From assembly GCA_045804965.1 (NCBI GenBank), contig JBJMMD010000010.1:1-64000 (forward strand): DNA of 64,000 nt, written 5' to 3'. Numbering within the stretch: the stretch's first letter is position 1; every line of letters starts with the position of its first letter. Under the pieces are notes generated by a model that saw only the letters and a program-made list of their open reading frames with translations, searched no databases and was not told the DNA's origin. Below are positions 18,456-28,032 of the stretch, one piece after another. A program made the translations under genes and the position numbers. This DNA is from CAVTUU01 sp045804965 (GTDB taxonomy: Bacteria; Chloroflexota; Chloroflexia; Thermomicrobiales; UBA6265).

Positions 18456-19259
18456 ATGGGAGAGGACGTTGAGTCAAAAGGCTCACGCCTGTATATCCGC
18501 CTGGGCGCTGCTCGGCCCGTTAAATATCCGCGGCTAGGCATTCGCGCGCTGCCTCGGCTGCGTCGGCCGAAGGCTTTTGGCGTTCAATTGGTGGTCGTCA
18601 TGCTCGCGGTTGCAGCCGTGATGCTCCCGATGGCCATCGACGGGCATGGCAACGCCCAGGCTTCGTATTCGACGACGATAGCCACAGACGCGCTGAATCT
18701 CCGCGATGCGCCGGGCACGACCGGGGATGTGCTCACAAAGATGTATTGGGGCGAAGAGGTCCAGGTCCTCGACGGTCCGATCGACGGCAGCTGGTACGAG
18801 GTGACCTACGGCGACCTGACCGGGTATGCCTACGGCAAGTATCTCGATCTCGGCGGAGTCGGCGGAGGATCGAGCGGCGAGCACTGGATCGACGTCGACC
18901 GGTCATCGCAGCGAGTCAACTTATACGAGGGCGATTCATTGCTTGCCTCATACTGGGCCGCTCTGGGCTGGGACTTGACGGACGACGGTTATTACGCCAC
19001 GGCTAACGGCTCGTATTACGTCTTCGAAAAGAACGCCGATCTCACCTGGACAGACTTCGGCAAGGCCTACATCGCCGACTGGGTCGGATTTGATCCTGAC
19101 CGGGCCAACGGATTCCATTCCTGGTCATTGGATGGGAACGGCTATCTGCTGCCGGGTGGCGATGGACCGACCGGGGGTTGCGTGGCCCTGGAGCCATCAG
19201 CCGCCAACGCGCTCTTCGACTTCGCCGAGATCGGCATGCGCGTTGAGGTGCATTGGTAG
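18456..19259 (+). CDS. L,D-transpeptidase (YkuD) with SH3b domain
   Basis: 267 residues from the ATG at 18456, preceded by GAAGGAGG. A hydrophobic segment (about residues 45-66) ending in NAQA is the signal or anchor. Next come a bacterial SH3 domain (about 70-140: TDALNLRDAPGTTGDVLTKM) and a YkuD catalytic domain (about 148-267). The catalytic set is visible as His221 (FHSWSL) and Cys242 in a GGCVALEP context. Such enzymes crosslink peptidoglycan stem peptides through L,D bonds or attach proteins to the wall, outside the membrane. Finding one here suggests a peptidoglycan-containing envelope, in keeping with the amino-sugar operon at 34619-44701. Confidence 0.85.
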   Translation: MGEDVESKGSRLYIRLGAARPVKYPRLGIRALPRLRRPKAFGVQLVVVMLAVAAVMLPMAIDGHGNAQASYSTTIATDALNLRDAPGTTGDVLTKMYWGEEVQVLDGPIDGSWYEVTYGDLTGYAYGKYLDLGGVGGGSSGEHWIDVDRSSQRVNLYEGDSLLASYWAALGWDLTDDGYYATANGSYYVFEKNADLTWTDFGKAYIADWVGFDPDRANGFHSWSLDGNGYLLPGGDGPTGGCVALEPSAANALFDFAEIGMRVEVHW

Positions 19260-19278
19260 AGTTCTCGCGCCCCTTGAC

Positions 19279-19304
19279 CCCCTCTCTCGCGCGCGGGAGA
19301 GGGG
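19279..19304 (+). terminator. Hairpin after the L,D-transpeptidase gene
   Basis: CCCCTCTC and GAGAGGGG pair around a ten-base GC-rich loop, 20 bases after the stop codon. No T run follows. It is either a terminator-like structure or part of a dispersed palindromic repeat. Confidence 0.4.
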
Positions 19305-19361
19305 AATCCGTCTTAGCGGTGCGCAGTAGACGAGATCTATATTCAGGCTGCATGAACGTTC

Positions 19362-19406
19362 CTTCTCCCCTGAAGGGGAGGGTGGCGCAGAGCACCGGGT
19401 GAGGGA
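19362..19406. repeat. Dispersed-repeat-like palindromic element
   Basis: CTTCTCCCC-TGAA-GGGGAG forms a tight hairpin and is followed by GGTGGCGCAGAGCACCGGGT and GAGGG. This word order (CTTCTCCC, hairpin, GGTGGC..., CCGG(A/G)TGAGGG) resembles intergenic repeats present in many copies in GC-rich genomes. Only one copy is seen in this window. It lies just beyond the end of the acyltransferase gene. Confidence 0.4.
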
Positions 19407-19408
19407 AC

Positions 19409-21514
19409 TCACACCGGATTCAACTTCGCGCCTTCGGGGATTAATCCGGTCGCTTCGCCGAGCACCTGCGAGAGCCAGACAGCGTAGTTTTCGCTGACAT
19501 GATAGGACTCACGGTGTGTCGTGAGCCCGGCAATGACGGCGGGACAGACCTGATCGGTACAGAACCAGGGGATAATATCGACGTACTGCGCTCCGCGTTC
19601 GTGGGCGATTTGCTTTTCGTTTTCGTTGTGCTCGGTTTGGACACCGTCGGCCCGTGGCGTGTTGCACGCCGGCACGTTGTCCGGCTGGCTGGAAAGACAG
19701 TCGATGCCCGGCTTCGAGGGATAAGCCATGTCGCCCAGAACGATGATCCCGCGCGTGTTCGGCATGATTCGGTCGATCATTTCGGCAAGGCCCTGATCCC
19801 ACACCTCTTCAGAGCCGTCATTGGTCGGATGGCCGTCGACCGCCACGGGCACGAGCTTGTATGCGCTGGTCATGATCACGAGATCGGGATGAAGCTCCGC
19901 GATCTTCGCGAGCGCGAACTGCCGGAACTCCGCGCATTCGGTGTATTCCCGTTTGAGCGACAGGGACCAAACTGGGTAGTTAGGCACTGGGCAGCCGGGC
20001 TTGGTCAATTGCGCAATTTGCCAATGCTGTTGCTGACCGATAATATCGAATGCCGGGATCCACATCGCGGCGTGTGAGTCGCCGTAGATCACGACCGTCC
20101 GGTTCGCGTTCGCGTCCCCGTGAATGCACACGTTTGATTTCGTGTCCTTCCGGGTGACATTGCAATCCTTGCTATAGGCGGGATTCGCAATTCGTTTCGG
20201 CTGATCGGGCCAGCTCTTCACCCTCGCGCCGTCTGCCACCGCCTTCCGCACTTCCGCGTTCGTCGCGAACGTGATTGGCCGGTCGTTCTTCGCTAGCAGC
20301 TCGCCGGGCGCAGGGTGCGATTCGATCATCCAGCTCGAAACCCCAAACGTGAACAAGACGAGGCACGCCCCGACCGCGACGCTTGCCAGCGGCGGCCGCG
20401 TCTTGAGCAAGCTTGAATCGCGGACCGGATGTTCGAGTAGCACGAACGTACCGGCCGCCAACGCCAAGGCGACAAGGCAGAGACTAAGATTTTCAGCGAG
20501 CGATAAATCGCGGCCGGTCCAACCCGCGGCGACGATCAACACCGGCCAGTGCCATAAGTACAGTGAATACGAGAGCTTGCCGATCCATTGAAACGGCCGC
20601 TGTTTCAGAACCAGCTCGGCCCCACCGCCACGGGCAATGGTTCCCCCTGCCACCGCGAACGCCGTCGCTAGAACTGGGAGCGCGACCGCGTCTCCAGGAA
20701 ACGGCGTTGTCGAGGTGAACAGAAAACTCGTGGCGACTATGGTCACGACCCCAACCCAACTTATGACGACGCCGAAGAGGCGAGGAAGCGGGATGAGCCA
20801 TGGGGATATCACCGCCAGGAGCGCGCCCGCTCCAAGTTCGCACGCGCGAGAGAATGGTGAGAAATAGGCAACCGTGCCATCTTCCGGCGTCATCTTGATC
20901 GACCACAGCAATGAAGCGCCAATGATCACAATCAAGGCCAGGCCCAGCTTGATCCGTATGGGGACGCGTTTCGCGACGAATGCGATCGCGGTCATCAGCG
21001 CCGGCCAAACCGCATAAAACTGTTCCTCGACCGCCAGCGACCAGAAATGCTGAAGCGGCGATGGCGGCAATCGGGAGCCGAAGTAGTCCGTGCCTTGATT
21101 GATGAAGCGGAAATTGCTCGCGAACAGCGCTGCCCACCGGGCATCGACGGCGATCGTCTGGGCGCGGGCTTCGCCCAGATAAAGGTACGAGGCGATCACG
21201 GTCGTCACCAGCACGAGCGAACCTGCCGGAAGCAACCGGCGAGCGCGGCGCGCATAAAAGCGACTGAGTGAAACACCGCCTTCGGCTTCGAGCTCATGCA
21301 AGAGTAATCCGGTAATCAGAAACCCGGAGAGCACGAAGAAAACATCCACCCCGATGAATCCGCCGCTCATCGCCGCCCAACCGGCATGATCCAACACAAC
21401 CAGCAGGACTGCGATGGCGCGAAGCCCCTCAACATCCGGCCGGAACTTGCGGTCTTCAACTGGTTGCCTGGTTTGCCGGGGTTTGACGGTCGTCGCAAGC
21501 AAAGGCACTACCAA
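19409..21514 (-). CDS. Membrane O-acyltransferase with SGNH domain (OafA/YrhL type)
   Basis: 701 residues from a TTG with AGGAG seven bases upstream. The N-terminal acyltransferase-3 domain (about 25-400) has the FRPDVEGLRAIAVLLVVLDH opening, FIGVDVFFVLSGFLITGLLL, an RRLLPA loop and about ten membrane segments. The C-terminal soluble SGNH hydrolase-like domain (about 440-700) shows VVIYGDSHAAMWIPA (catalytic Ser) and a late His in YHVSENYAVW. Such fusions move acetyl groups across the membrane and O-acetylate exported polysaccharide or peptidoglycan. The acceptor is unknown; the neighbouring L,D-transpeptidase suggests envelope modification. Confidence 0.9.
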   Translation of the reverse strand: MVVPLLATTVKPRQTRQPVEDRKFRPDVEGLRAIAVLLVVLDHAGWAAMSGGFIGVDVFFVLSGFLITGLLLHELEAEGGVSLSRFYARRARRLLPAGSLVLVTTVIASYLYLGEARAQTIAVDARWAALFASNFRFINQGTDYFGSRLPPSPLQHFWSLAVEEQFYAVWPALMTAIAFVAKRVPIRIKLGLALIVIIGASLLWSIKMTPEDGTVAYFSPFSRACELGAGALLAVISPWLIPLPRLFGVVISWVGVVTIVATSFLFTSTTPFPGDAVALPVLATAFAVAGGTIARGGGAELVLKQRPFQWIGKLSYSLYLWHWPVLIVAAGWTGRDLSLAENLSLCLVALALAAGTFVLLEHPVRDSSLLKTRPPLASVAVGACLVLFTFGVSSWMIESHPAPGELLAKNDRPITFATNAEVRKAVADGARVKSWPDQPKRIANPAYSKDCNVTRKDTKSNVCIHGDANANRTVVIYGDSHAAMWIPAFDIIGQQQHWQIAQLTKPGCPVPNYPVWSLSLKREYTECAEFRQFALAKIAELHPDLVIMTSAYKLVPVAVDGHPTNDGSEEVWDQGLAEMIDRIMPNTRGIIVLGDMAYPSKPGIDCLSSQPDNVPACNTPRADGVQTEHNENEKQIAHERGAQYVDIIPWFCTDQVCPAVIAGLTTHRESYHVSENYAVWLSQVLGEATGLIPEGAKLNPV

Positions 21515-22311
21515 CGGGCGACTCCTAGAGGCGCCGCGGTCACTTGTCGACGCAAGCCTGGTCCCTCTCGTGCACGTACGTTTGTTCAGCGCCGCCTAGG
21601 CGGCAATAGTCGGTTTCCGCAAGACCCTTGCCTCGCGCCGCCCAAAATACCGCGATTTTGCGCCATGTCGAGCGAGAACTGTGGCCCTAATTCCTGTTCG
21701 TGCCATCGAGCACATGCCCGGCTTGAGCAAGGTTCGTTGATTCGCCACCGGGGCACGGGCCGAAGGGGCGATGCTCGACGCCGGTTTGTATCCTCGTTCA
21801 GGTTTCATGGTCATTCCGACTGAGCTCGGCGACTAACCCGATGACCCACCGGAAACGTCAACTTCGCTTGACGCTGAGGCTGAACATGGTAAAGTCACTC
21901 GACTTCACCGGAAGGACTGGCGTCGCGAAATCAGCTTTCTTGCCAAGGCGAGGACCCTCAACGATGCGAGGTCTCTATCGGCTAAGAAGAGCTCCATGGA
22001 CGACGAAGCGCGCATCCGCCTCGCCAACTATCGCTGTGCGCTTCACCGACCTTCCCCATGCATGCCCGACGCTCACCTTGTGTCACGACCACGCATGTTG
22101 TCCCGCATCTGCGGGCAGATCCTGGCATCGACTTTGACCGCGGTTGATTTGGCCATAGGAGGTGCGACAGGCGAGTTCGCCGAGCGGGAATAGCCGCGCG
22201 ATCCGGTTCCCATCGCTGGCAATCAGGCGGTCATCGCCGGCGTCAGTCACGATCGCAAACGAACGAGACTCCCAGTCGTTCTGGCATTGTCGCCACGAAA
22301 GGAGCGCTCTC
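21515..22311. other. Long intergenic region before ABC importer 1
   Basis: 797 bases between divergent genes. Short open frames exist (for example around 21841-22137), but they are Arg-rich or lack ribosome-binding sites, and none is convincing. GAAAGGAG at 22297-22304 serves the next gene. No riboswitch, tRNA or repeat was recognised. Confidence 0.4.
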
Positions 22312-23655
22312 ATGGGAACCACGAAACTGAACCGGCGAAATCTCCTGCTCGGAACTGCGGCCGGCGCTGCCACCCTCGCCGCATCGGGCAGTCTCCCGGC
22401 GCCAAACCAGGCGGCCGCGGCCGATGCCGTGAAACTCGAGTTCTGGAGCCCGGCGAACGACCCCAACGGCAGCGAGATCATCACGAAGCTTGTCAACGAT
22501 TTCAACAGCTCGGTTGGGACGCAGCAGGGGATCAGCGCCAACCTCAGTATCAAACCCGCTCCCAACTCGGACTATACCCAATACACAACCGCCATGACCT
22601 CGTCCGGTTCGCCTGATGTGATCATGACGTATACCTATAACCCGGTCGCCGCGTGGGCGGCCAACGGATTCATTCAGCCCCTCGACGACTACGTCCAGGC
22701 CGCCGGCATCAAGGAAGAGGACTTCTTCCCGATCGCCTGGACGATGATCAATTTCGGCGGTCACATCTGGGGCCTGCTGCAGGAGTTCGATTTCAACCAG
22801 TTCTGGTGGAATAAGAGCATTCACGCCGGCGACGCGCCCAAGACGATTGACGATCTCGACAAAATCGCCGCCGATTACAACAAGACGGATTCCAGTGGAA
22901 ACCTCACTCAGGCCGGATTCATCCCGTGGATGAATTTCACGGGTCCCGACTGGAATCCGGCCTTCGGTGGAAGTTGGTATGACTTCACCAACCGCAAGTG
23001 GACCATCGACGATCCCAAGAACCAGGCCTTCCTCGAGTGGTTCCTGAAATACGTCGACCTCTTCGGTGGCCGAGACAAGAGCGATGCGCTGGAGTCGTCG
23101 GTGCCGAAGACGTACGGCGATATTTTCCAATACGGCAAAGTTGCCTTCGCCTTGGAAGGCGAGTACCTGCCGGCCGAGCTGAAGAAGCAGCAACTCGAGC
23201 TTGACTACGGGATCACTCAATTGCCGGTCTCTGGCGATGTGCCCCCTGGAACCGCGACCACCGGCGGTGGCAATCTCTTCCTGCTGCCGACTAAGGCCGC
23301 GAAAGCAAAAGAGGCTGTGTCCCTTATTCAGTACATGGGCACCGGAAAAGCTGTGCTCGACTGGTGCGTGCCCAACTCGAATATTCCGCCGACGAAGGCG
23401 GCCGCCACAGATCCTTCCTTTACGAGTCAATTGCCGGAGCTCAAGCCATGGATTGACACGCTGAACATGGATCACATGGTGCCGCCGATTCCGTCGCCGC
23501 AATACGCGCAGTTCTATCAACTGCTTACGGACGCCGTCGATCAGGTGACCTATAAGAAAAAGACGCCGGAGCAGGCGCTGGCGGACGTGGCAACTCAGAC
23601 CAAAGACGCCGTCGATCAGTTCAAGCAGGCGCATCCCGATTGGGAAGGCGAATAG
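22312..23655 (+). CDS. ABC importer 1, sugar-type solute-binding protein
   Basis: 447 residues from the ATG at 22312 with AAAGGAG upstream. The N-terminus KLNRRNLLLGTAAGAATLAA is a Tat-like twin-Arg signal, so the protein is probably exported folded. The mature part begins KLEFWSPANDPNGSE and has the family-1 binding-protein pattern (SPDVIMTYTYN, ... ALEGEYLPAELKKQQ, ... GGGNLFLLPTKAAKAKEAVSLIQYM). It is followed by two permease genes and a strong hairpin. The ligand is uncertain. The convergent nucleoside hydrolase gene at 25738 makes a nucleoside or related sugar possible. Confidence 0.88.
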   Translation: MGTTKLNRRNLLLGTAAGAATLAASGSLPAPNQAAAADAVKLEFWSPANDPNGSEIITKLVNDFNSSVGTQQGISANLSIKPAPNSDYTQYTTAMTSSGSPDVIMTYTYNPVAAWAANGFIQPLDDYVQAAGIKEEDFFPIAWTMINFGGHIWGLLQEFDFNQFWWNKSIHAGDAPKTIDDLDKIAADYNKTDSSGNLTQAGFIPWMNFTGPDWNPAFGGSWYDFTNRKWTIDDPKNQAFLEWFLKYVDLFGGRDKSDALESSVPKTYGDIFQYGKVAFALEGEYLPAELKKQQLELDYGITQLPVSGDVPPGTATTGGGNLFLLPTKAAKAKEAVSLIQYMGTGKAVLDWCVPNSNIPPTKAAATDPSFTSQLPELKPWIDTLNMDHMVPPIPSPQYAQFYQLLTDAVDQVTYKKKTPEQALADVATQTKDAVDQFKQAHPDWEGE

Positions 23656-23707
23656 CGGCATTTGTCGCGTCCGCGCGACGAGTTCGCGTCGAAGCGTCTC
23701 GAGTCCT

Positions 23708-23735
23708 GGAGGGGGTGCCGACCGGCACCCCCTCC
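23708..23735 (+). terminator. Perfect 13-bp hairpin between binding-protein and permease genes
   Basis: GGAGGGGGTGCCG and CGGCACCCCCTCC are exact complements around AC (in practice a 12-bp stem and a four-base loop). It sits 53 bases after the binding-protein stop and 42 bases before the permease start. There is no T run. Such structures between binding-protein and permease genes commonly protect the upstream mRNA or partly stop transcription, giving more binding protein than permease. Confidence 0.7.
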
Positions 23736-23776
23736 CGGCCAACCCGTTGAGTGAATGACGGGTAGGAGGTGCAGCA

Positions 23777-24745
23777 GTGGCGACGAAGGTCATTGACGGG
23801 AGAGCGAGTTCACTCGGAACGCCGTACCAAAGCAGCCGATGGAACCGCATGCGCCGCAGCGATCTCTTCCCGGGGCTGCTGTTTATCACACCTTGGGTTA
23901 TCGGGTTTCTGTGGTTCCAACTCTATCCAATCGGCGCGTCGATTTATTACAGCTTCACCAGCTACAACATGATGCAGCCGCCGATCCACGTTGGCTTCGA
24001 CAACTATCACCGGCTCTTCACCGCAGACCCGTACTTCCGGAAGTCGCTTAGGAACACTGCGGTCTATGCCTTGTTCAGCGTGCCGCTCGACCTGCTCGTT
24101 GCCTTTTCGTTTGCGCTGTTGCTTAACCTACGCATACCCGGACGGGCGGTCTTCCGCACGGCGTTTTATTTTCCCGCCATCATTCCCAGTGTTGCGACTG
24201 CAACGCTCTGGGTCATGATCCTGAACACGCAAGGTGGCCTGTTCAACGCCGGGTTGCACGCGTTCGGGATTCACGCTATCCCCTGGCTCTCGAGCCCCGA
24301 TTGGACAATGCCGTCACTCATCCTCATTAGCACCTGGAACATCGGCCCGATTGTCGTGATCTTTCTTGCCGGGCTCCAGGACGTGCCGAAGACGCTGTAC
24401 GAAGCGGCAGAGCTCGACGGCGCGGGACCATTCCGCATGGTTCGCGACGTCACGATTCCGATGCTTTCGCCGGTCATCCTCTTCAATCTGATCATCGGCA
24501 TCATCGCCGCGCTGCAGGTTTTTGCGCTGCCGTTCGTCATGTTTGGTTTCACCCAAGGCGGCACGGCGAATCCCGGCGGGCCACTCAACTCGGTGTTGAT
24601 GTACTCGGTCCAGCTCTACCAGGTCGCGTTTCGGCAATTACGGATGGGGTACGCGGCCGCAATGGCGTGGATTCTCTTCCTCATCATCTTCGTGCTCTCG
24701 CTCGGCGCGATGAAGCTCTCGTCTCGGTTCGTTCACTACGAGTGA
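23777..24745 (+). CDS. ABC importer 1, permease (UgpA/MalF type)
   Basis: 322 residues from a GTG with AGGAGG upstream. Six membrane segments are visible, starting LFPGLLFITPWVIGFLWF. The EAA motif that contacts the ATPase is YEAAELDGAGPFRMVRDVTIP, with a slightly changed first half. It belongs to the inner-membrane dimer with the next gene's product. No ATPase gene is in the operon, so a shared MsmX-like ATPase encoded elsewhere is expected. Confidence 0.9.
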   Translation: MATKVIDGRASSLGTPYQSSRWNRMRRSDLFPGLLFITPWVIGFLWFQLYPIGASIYYSFTSYNMMQPPIHVGFDNYHRLFTADPYFRKSLRNTAVYALFSVPLDLLVAFSFALLLNLRIPGRAVFRTAFYFPAIIPSVATATLWVMILNTQGGLFNAGLHAFGIHAIPWLSSPDWTMPSLILISTWNIGPIVVIFLAGLQDVPKTLYEAAELDGAGPFRMVRDVTIPMLSPVILFNLIIGIIAALQVFALPFVMFGFTQGGTANPGGPLNSVLMYSVQLYQVAFRQLRMGYAAAMAWILFLIIFVLSLGAMKLSSRFVHYE

Positions 24746-24822
24746 TCGAGCGTGGGGCAAAGTCTAAGGAGATCGAATCGAAACTCGGCGACCGGAACAG
24801 GGGCCGGTAAGGGGCGAAACCG

Positions 24823-25725
24823 ATGAGCAACATCGTTGATACCAGGGCTCTACCGACACTCCCGCAGCGGGAAAGCGCTCAGCTTCGCCAACGTGGCCGA
24901 ATTACGAAGCGATTGCGCGTGATCGTCCCGTTTGTCGTTGTGCTCGCACTTGCCATCGCGTTTGTCGTCCCTGTTTACTGGATGCTCATCACGTCAGTCA
25001 AAAGTGTTGGCGAGGTCTACCACATACCGGCCATCTGGTGGCCGGCGAAGTTTCTCTGGAGTAATTACCCGGACGCCTTAAAAGTTTTCCCATTCAGGCG
25101 CTATGCCGAAAACACGTTGCGCGTCACCATTCCGGTGACCTTCGGCACGACGGTGAGTTCCGCGCTCGTTGCCTATGGATTCTCCCGCCTGCGGTGGAAA
25201 GGCCGGGATATCGTCTTTTACCTCGTCCTCGCGACACTGATGATTCCGACCTGGGTCACACTCGTCCCGTTGTACATCTTGTTCAACCATCTCGGCTGGG
25301 TGAACACCTACAAGCCGCTCATCGTTCCCAGCTTCTTCGGTGATCCGTTTTCGATCTTCCTCCTCCGCCAGTTCTTTCTGCGGCAGCCGCAAGACCTTGT
25401 CGACGCCGCCCGGGTCGATGGCGCCTCGCATTTGCGCGTCTTCCTGCAGATCATCGTCCCGCTTTCGCGGCCGGCGTTGGCGGTCGTGGCGCTATTCGCG
25501 TTCATCAACGCATGGACCGATTTCTTCAACCCCTTGATCTACCTCTCGACCCCAAACAAGTACACGTTGCAAATCGGCCTGTTCAACTTCTACGCCCAGC
25601 ACTTCGTCAACTGGCCTGGCTTCATGGCGGCGTCAATCGTGGTTCTCGCCCCGATCGTGATCCTGTTCTTCCTGACCCAGAAGACCTTTATCGAGGGCAT
25701 CACCTTCACCGGCTTGCGGGGGTAG
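24823..25725 (+). CDS. ABC importer 1, permease (UgpE/MalG type)
   Basis: 300 residues. The N-terminus is cytoplasmic and basic, then six membrane segments, with the EAA-type loop VDAARVDGASHLRVFLQIIVP before the last two segments and the family-typical ending FIEGITFTGLRG. It pairs with the preceding permease. The gene ends 12 bases from the stop of the convergent nucleoside hydrolase gene. Confidence 0.9.
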   Translation: MSNIVDTRALPTLPQRESAQLRQRGRITKRLRVIVPFVVVLALAIAFVVPVYWMLITSVKSVGEVYHIPAIWWPAKFLWSNYPDALKVFPFRRYAENTLRVTIPVTFGTTVSSALVAYGFSRLRWKGRDIVFYLVLATLMIPTWVTLVPLYILFNHLGWVNTYKPLIVPSFFGDPFSIFLLRQFFLRQPQDLVDAARVDGASHLRVFLQIIVPLSRPALAVVALFAFINAWTDFFNPLIYLSTPNKYTLQIGLFNFYAQHFVNWPGFMAASIVVLAPIVILFFLTQKTFIEGITFTGLRG

Positions 25726-25737
25726 CTGACTCAGCCG

Positions 25738-26646
25738 TCACTTCAGCATGCGCTCGATTATGAAGCGTTCGGCCCGGGCCGCATCGACTTTGAGCGCGAT
25801 GCGGGCATTCTCGGGATGATGTTCATTCGGGGACTGGACGACCGTCATCGCCGTCGTCAACCGACCCCCGGTTTCGACGGCCACGTGGCATGGCACGAGA
25901 TCGACCAGGCTTGGATCGACGATCACCGCCGCGGCGAGCGGATCGTGCAGAAATGTGTGGCCCTGGTTGGCAAACCACGGATACTGTTTAATCTGCCCGG
26001 CGACGGCGTCATGGAACGGCGTGCTCTGAGCGCGGAGCTCGTTGACATCAGTTTGCCTGATCTTGCACTTCAACGTGACATCGAGTGGCACTAAGGTCGT
26101 CGGTGCGCCGGCCGAACAAACAATGTGCGCGGCCTCTGGATCGCAGGCAATATTGTGCTCAACGATTGGAAGGTCGAGTCTGTCTTGACCGCGCACGACG
26201 CCGCCCATGATGGTCAGATGCGCGAGCTCACTTGCGAGCCGAGGCTCCTTGAGCATTGCCAGCGCAACGTTGGTCAGCGGCCCGATCGCGAGGAGATGGA
26301 TCTGTCTAGGATTCGCTATGACCGTGCGGATGATGAAGTCGGCAGCGTGCTCGTCGTCAAACGGCGCACCATCATCTTCTTCGACGAGCCCTTGACCTTC
26401 ATGTCCCGCCCAAAAGATCTCGCGCAATCCAAGCAGCGGTTGTCGCGCGCCGAGCCGGATCGGCACATCAGAAATTCCCCGCAACGCAAGGAGCTTGCGC
26501 ACTATCGCCGCGCGCAACACAACGTCGCCATAGACGCACGTCACGCCTTCGAGCGCGAACTCATCCGAGCCGAGAATTAACGCCAGCGCGAGACAATCGT
26601 CGACATCAGTCCCGATGTCGGTGTCCAGAATTGTCCGAATAGTCAT
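25738..26646 (-). CDS. Inosine/uridine-preferring nucleoside hydrolase
   Basis: 302 residues, the normal size for the family, which cleaves the N-glycosidic bond of ribonucleosides. The N-terminal Asp cluster DTDIGTDVDDCLAL (residues 8-21) is the Ca2+ and ribose site. IHLLAIGPLTNVALAM, LTIMGGVVRGQ and EHNIACDPEAAHIV are the next conserved blocks, and HDPLAAAVIVDP gives the late active-site His-Asp. It is cytoplasmic. Tail-to-tail position with importer 1 hints that the importer may bring in nucleosides, although different promoters must be used. Confidence 0.93.
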   Translation of the reverse strand: MTIRTILDTDIGTDVDDCLALALILGSDEFALEGVTCVYGDVVLRAAIVRKLLALRGISDVPIRLGARQPLLGLREIFWAGHEGQGLVEEDDGAPFDDEHAADFIIRTVIANPRQIHLLAIGPLTNVALAMLKEPRLASELAHLTIMGGVVRGQDRLDLPIVEHNIACDPEAAHIVCSAGAPTTLVPLDVTLKCKIRQTDVNELRAQSTPFHDAVAGQIKQYPWFANQGHTFLHDPLAAAVIVDPSLVDLVPCHVAVETGGRLTTAMTVVQSPNEHHPENARIALKVDAARAERFIIERMLK

Positions 26647-26897
26647 CTAATCTTCCCCTCCTCGGAACGTCGCATCCCCAGCGCCGATTGTCGTTGAGAA
26701 CGAAGTCCGGAGCGAGCCCCGATCGACACGCGCAGGCAGCAATCGAACGCCCATCCCTCAATAGTGCTCGTCCGCTGCCCAACCACGTTGGTGTTTCCGA
26801 CGATTGATCTTTATCACCTACACATGTACCGTAGCCGACCAGGCTGCAGACCGCCGACCCGAATCCTGGCAAGCATTCAACGAGCGGAGGACCAAAC

Positions 26898-27692
26898 ATG
26901 CCCCCGACAATCATGCTGATCCACGGACTGTATTTGACCCCACGGAGTTGGGATGGTTGGATCGATCGTTTTCAGCAAAAAGGCTTTCAGGTGCTCGCGC
27001 CGGCTTGGCCCGGACTTGAAGGCGAAGTCGAGCAATTGAAAGCCGACCCATCGCCGATCGCCCGTCAAAACGTCACCGAAATCCTCGACCACTATGAAAA
27101 CATCATCAGGGGACTCGACAGCCCGCCGATTGTCATGGGGCATTCATTTGGCGGAGCATTCACACAACTCTTGGTCGATCGCGGACTGGGCTCGGCTGCT
27201 GTTGCCATCGAGTCGGCCGCGGTTCGCGGTGTGCGGGACCTGCCCCTTTCAACACTCAAGTCGGGATTGCCATTATTGCGAAACCCGTTCCTGCGCCACC
27301 GAGCGATCATGCTCACTCCTGAGCAGTTCAATTACGGGTTTACGAACACATTTCCCGCGGCAGAAGCGGCCAAGGTCTACGAACGCTACGCGATTCCGGG
27401 ATCTCGCAACGTCCTGCTCGAAGGCGCGTTTTGCAACTTCAATCTCAAAACCGCCCTGCGGGTCGATTTCACGAAAAATGATCGCGCCCCGCTCCTCTTC
27501 ATTGCCGGCGGCGAGGACCATGTCATCCCATTGCCGGTCAACAAGCACAATGCTGAGAAATACAGCACATCGACGGCGGTCACGGATTACAAGGAATATC
27601 CCGGGCGCGCCCACTTCACCATGAAACAGGAAGGTTGGGAGGAGATCGCCGACTACGCGCTCGACTGGGCAACCCAACACGCTTCGAGCTAG
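26898..27692 (+). CDS. Alpha/beta hydrolase
   Basis: 264 residues beginning MPPTIMLIHGLYLTPRSWDG, with an HG oxyanion motif, and the nucleophile elbow GHSFGGAFTQLL (Ser in GxSxG). The Asp/Glu acid region is LFIAGGEDHVIP and the catalytic His is in EYPGRAHFTMK. The triad is complete, so an esterase, lipase or haloperoxidase-like activity is possible. No signal peptide is seen, so it is cytoplasmic. GGAGG lies upstream of the ATG. It appears to be a single-gene unit. Confidence 0.85.
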   Translation: MPPTIMLIHGLYLTPRSWDGWIDRFQQKGFQVLAPAWPGLEGEVEQLKADPSPIARQNVTEILDHYENIIRGLDSPPIVMGHSFGGAFTQLLVDRGLGSAAVAIESAAVRGVRDLPLSTLKSGLPLLRNPFLRHRAIMLTPEQFNYGFTNTFPAAEAAKVYERYAIPGSRNVLLEGAFCNFNLKTALRVDFTKNDRAPLLFIAGGEDHVIPLPVNKHNAEKYSTSTAVTDYKEYPGRAHFTMKQEGWEEIADYALDWATQHASS

Positions 27693-28032
27693 ATAGACGG
27701 GCGCGCTGCCATGGGCGAAGCATCGAGCCCCAGCAATTTGATGGCAAGCGGCGAGGGTGAACCGCTCTCAAAGAGCATGCAACGAGCAAACTTCAATAAC
27801 CAACGCTGACCTGCTCGATATCGCGCTTGGGGCGCCGAGCAGGTTCGTCGCGTGGGTGGAGACAAAGTCCGGGTCAAACAAAGAGCGTGCTACGTTTCGC
27901 CCGTCCGGCGCTCAGTCGGCCCGAGCCAACCCCTATGCGAGCGCCCGGGAATCTATTCTTGCGCGGACCGATGGACACGATCTCGGTGAGTACAACTGAA
28001 TTACCGCGTGGATGCTCATCGGAACGGCTTCG
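27693..28032. other. Intergenic region without recognised features
   Basis: 340 bases between converging genes. Only short frames without ribosome-binding sites were seen, and no clear hairpin or repeat. Confidence 0.4.

Noticed and set aside
22243..23889. 548-codon minus-strand frame
   Set aside because: It is antisense to the binding-protein gene, is Arg/Leu/His-rich and has no family motif.
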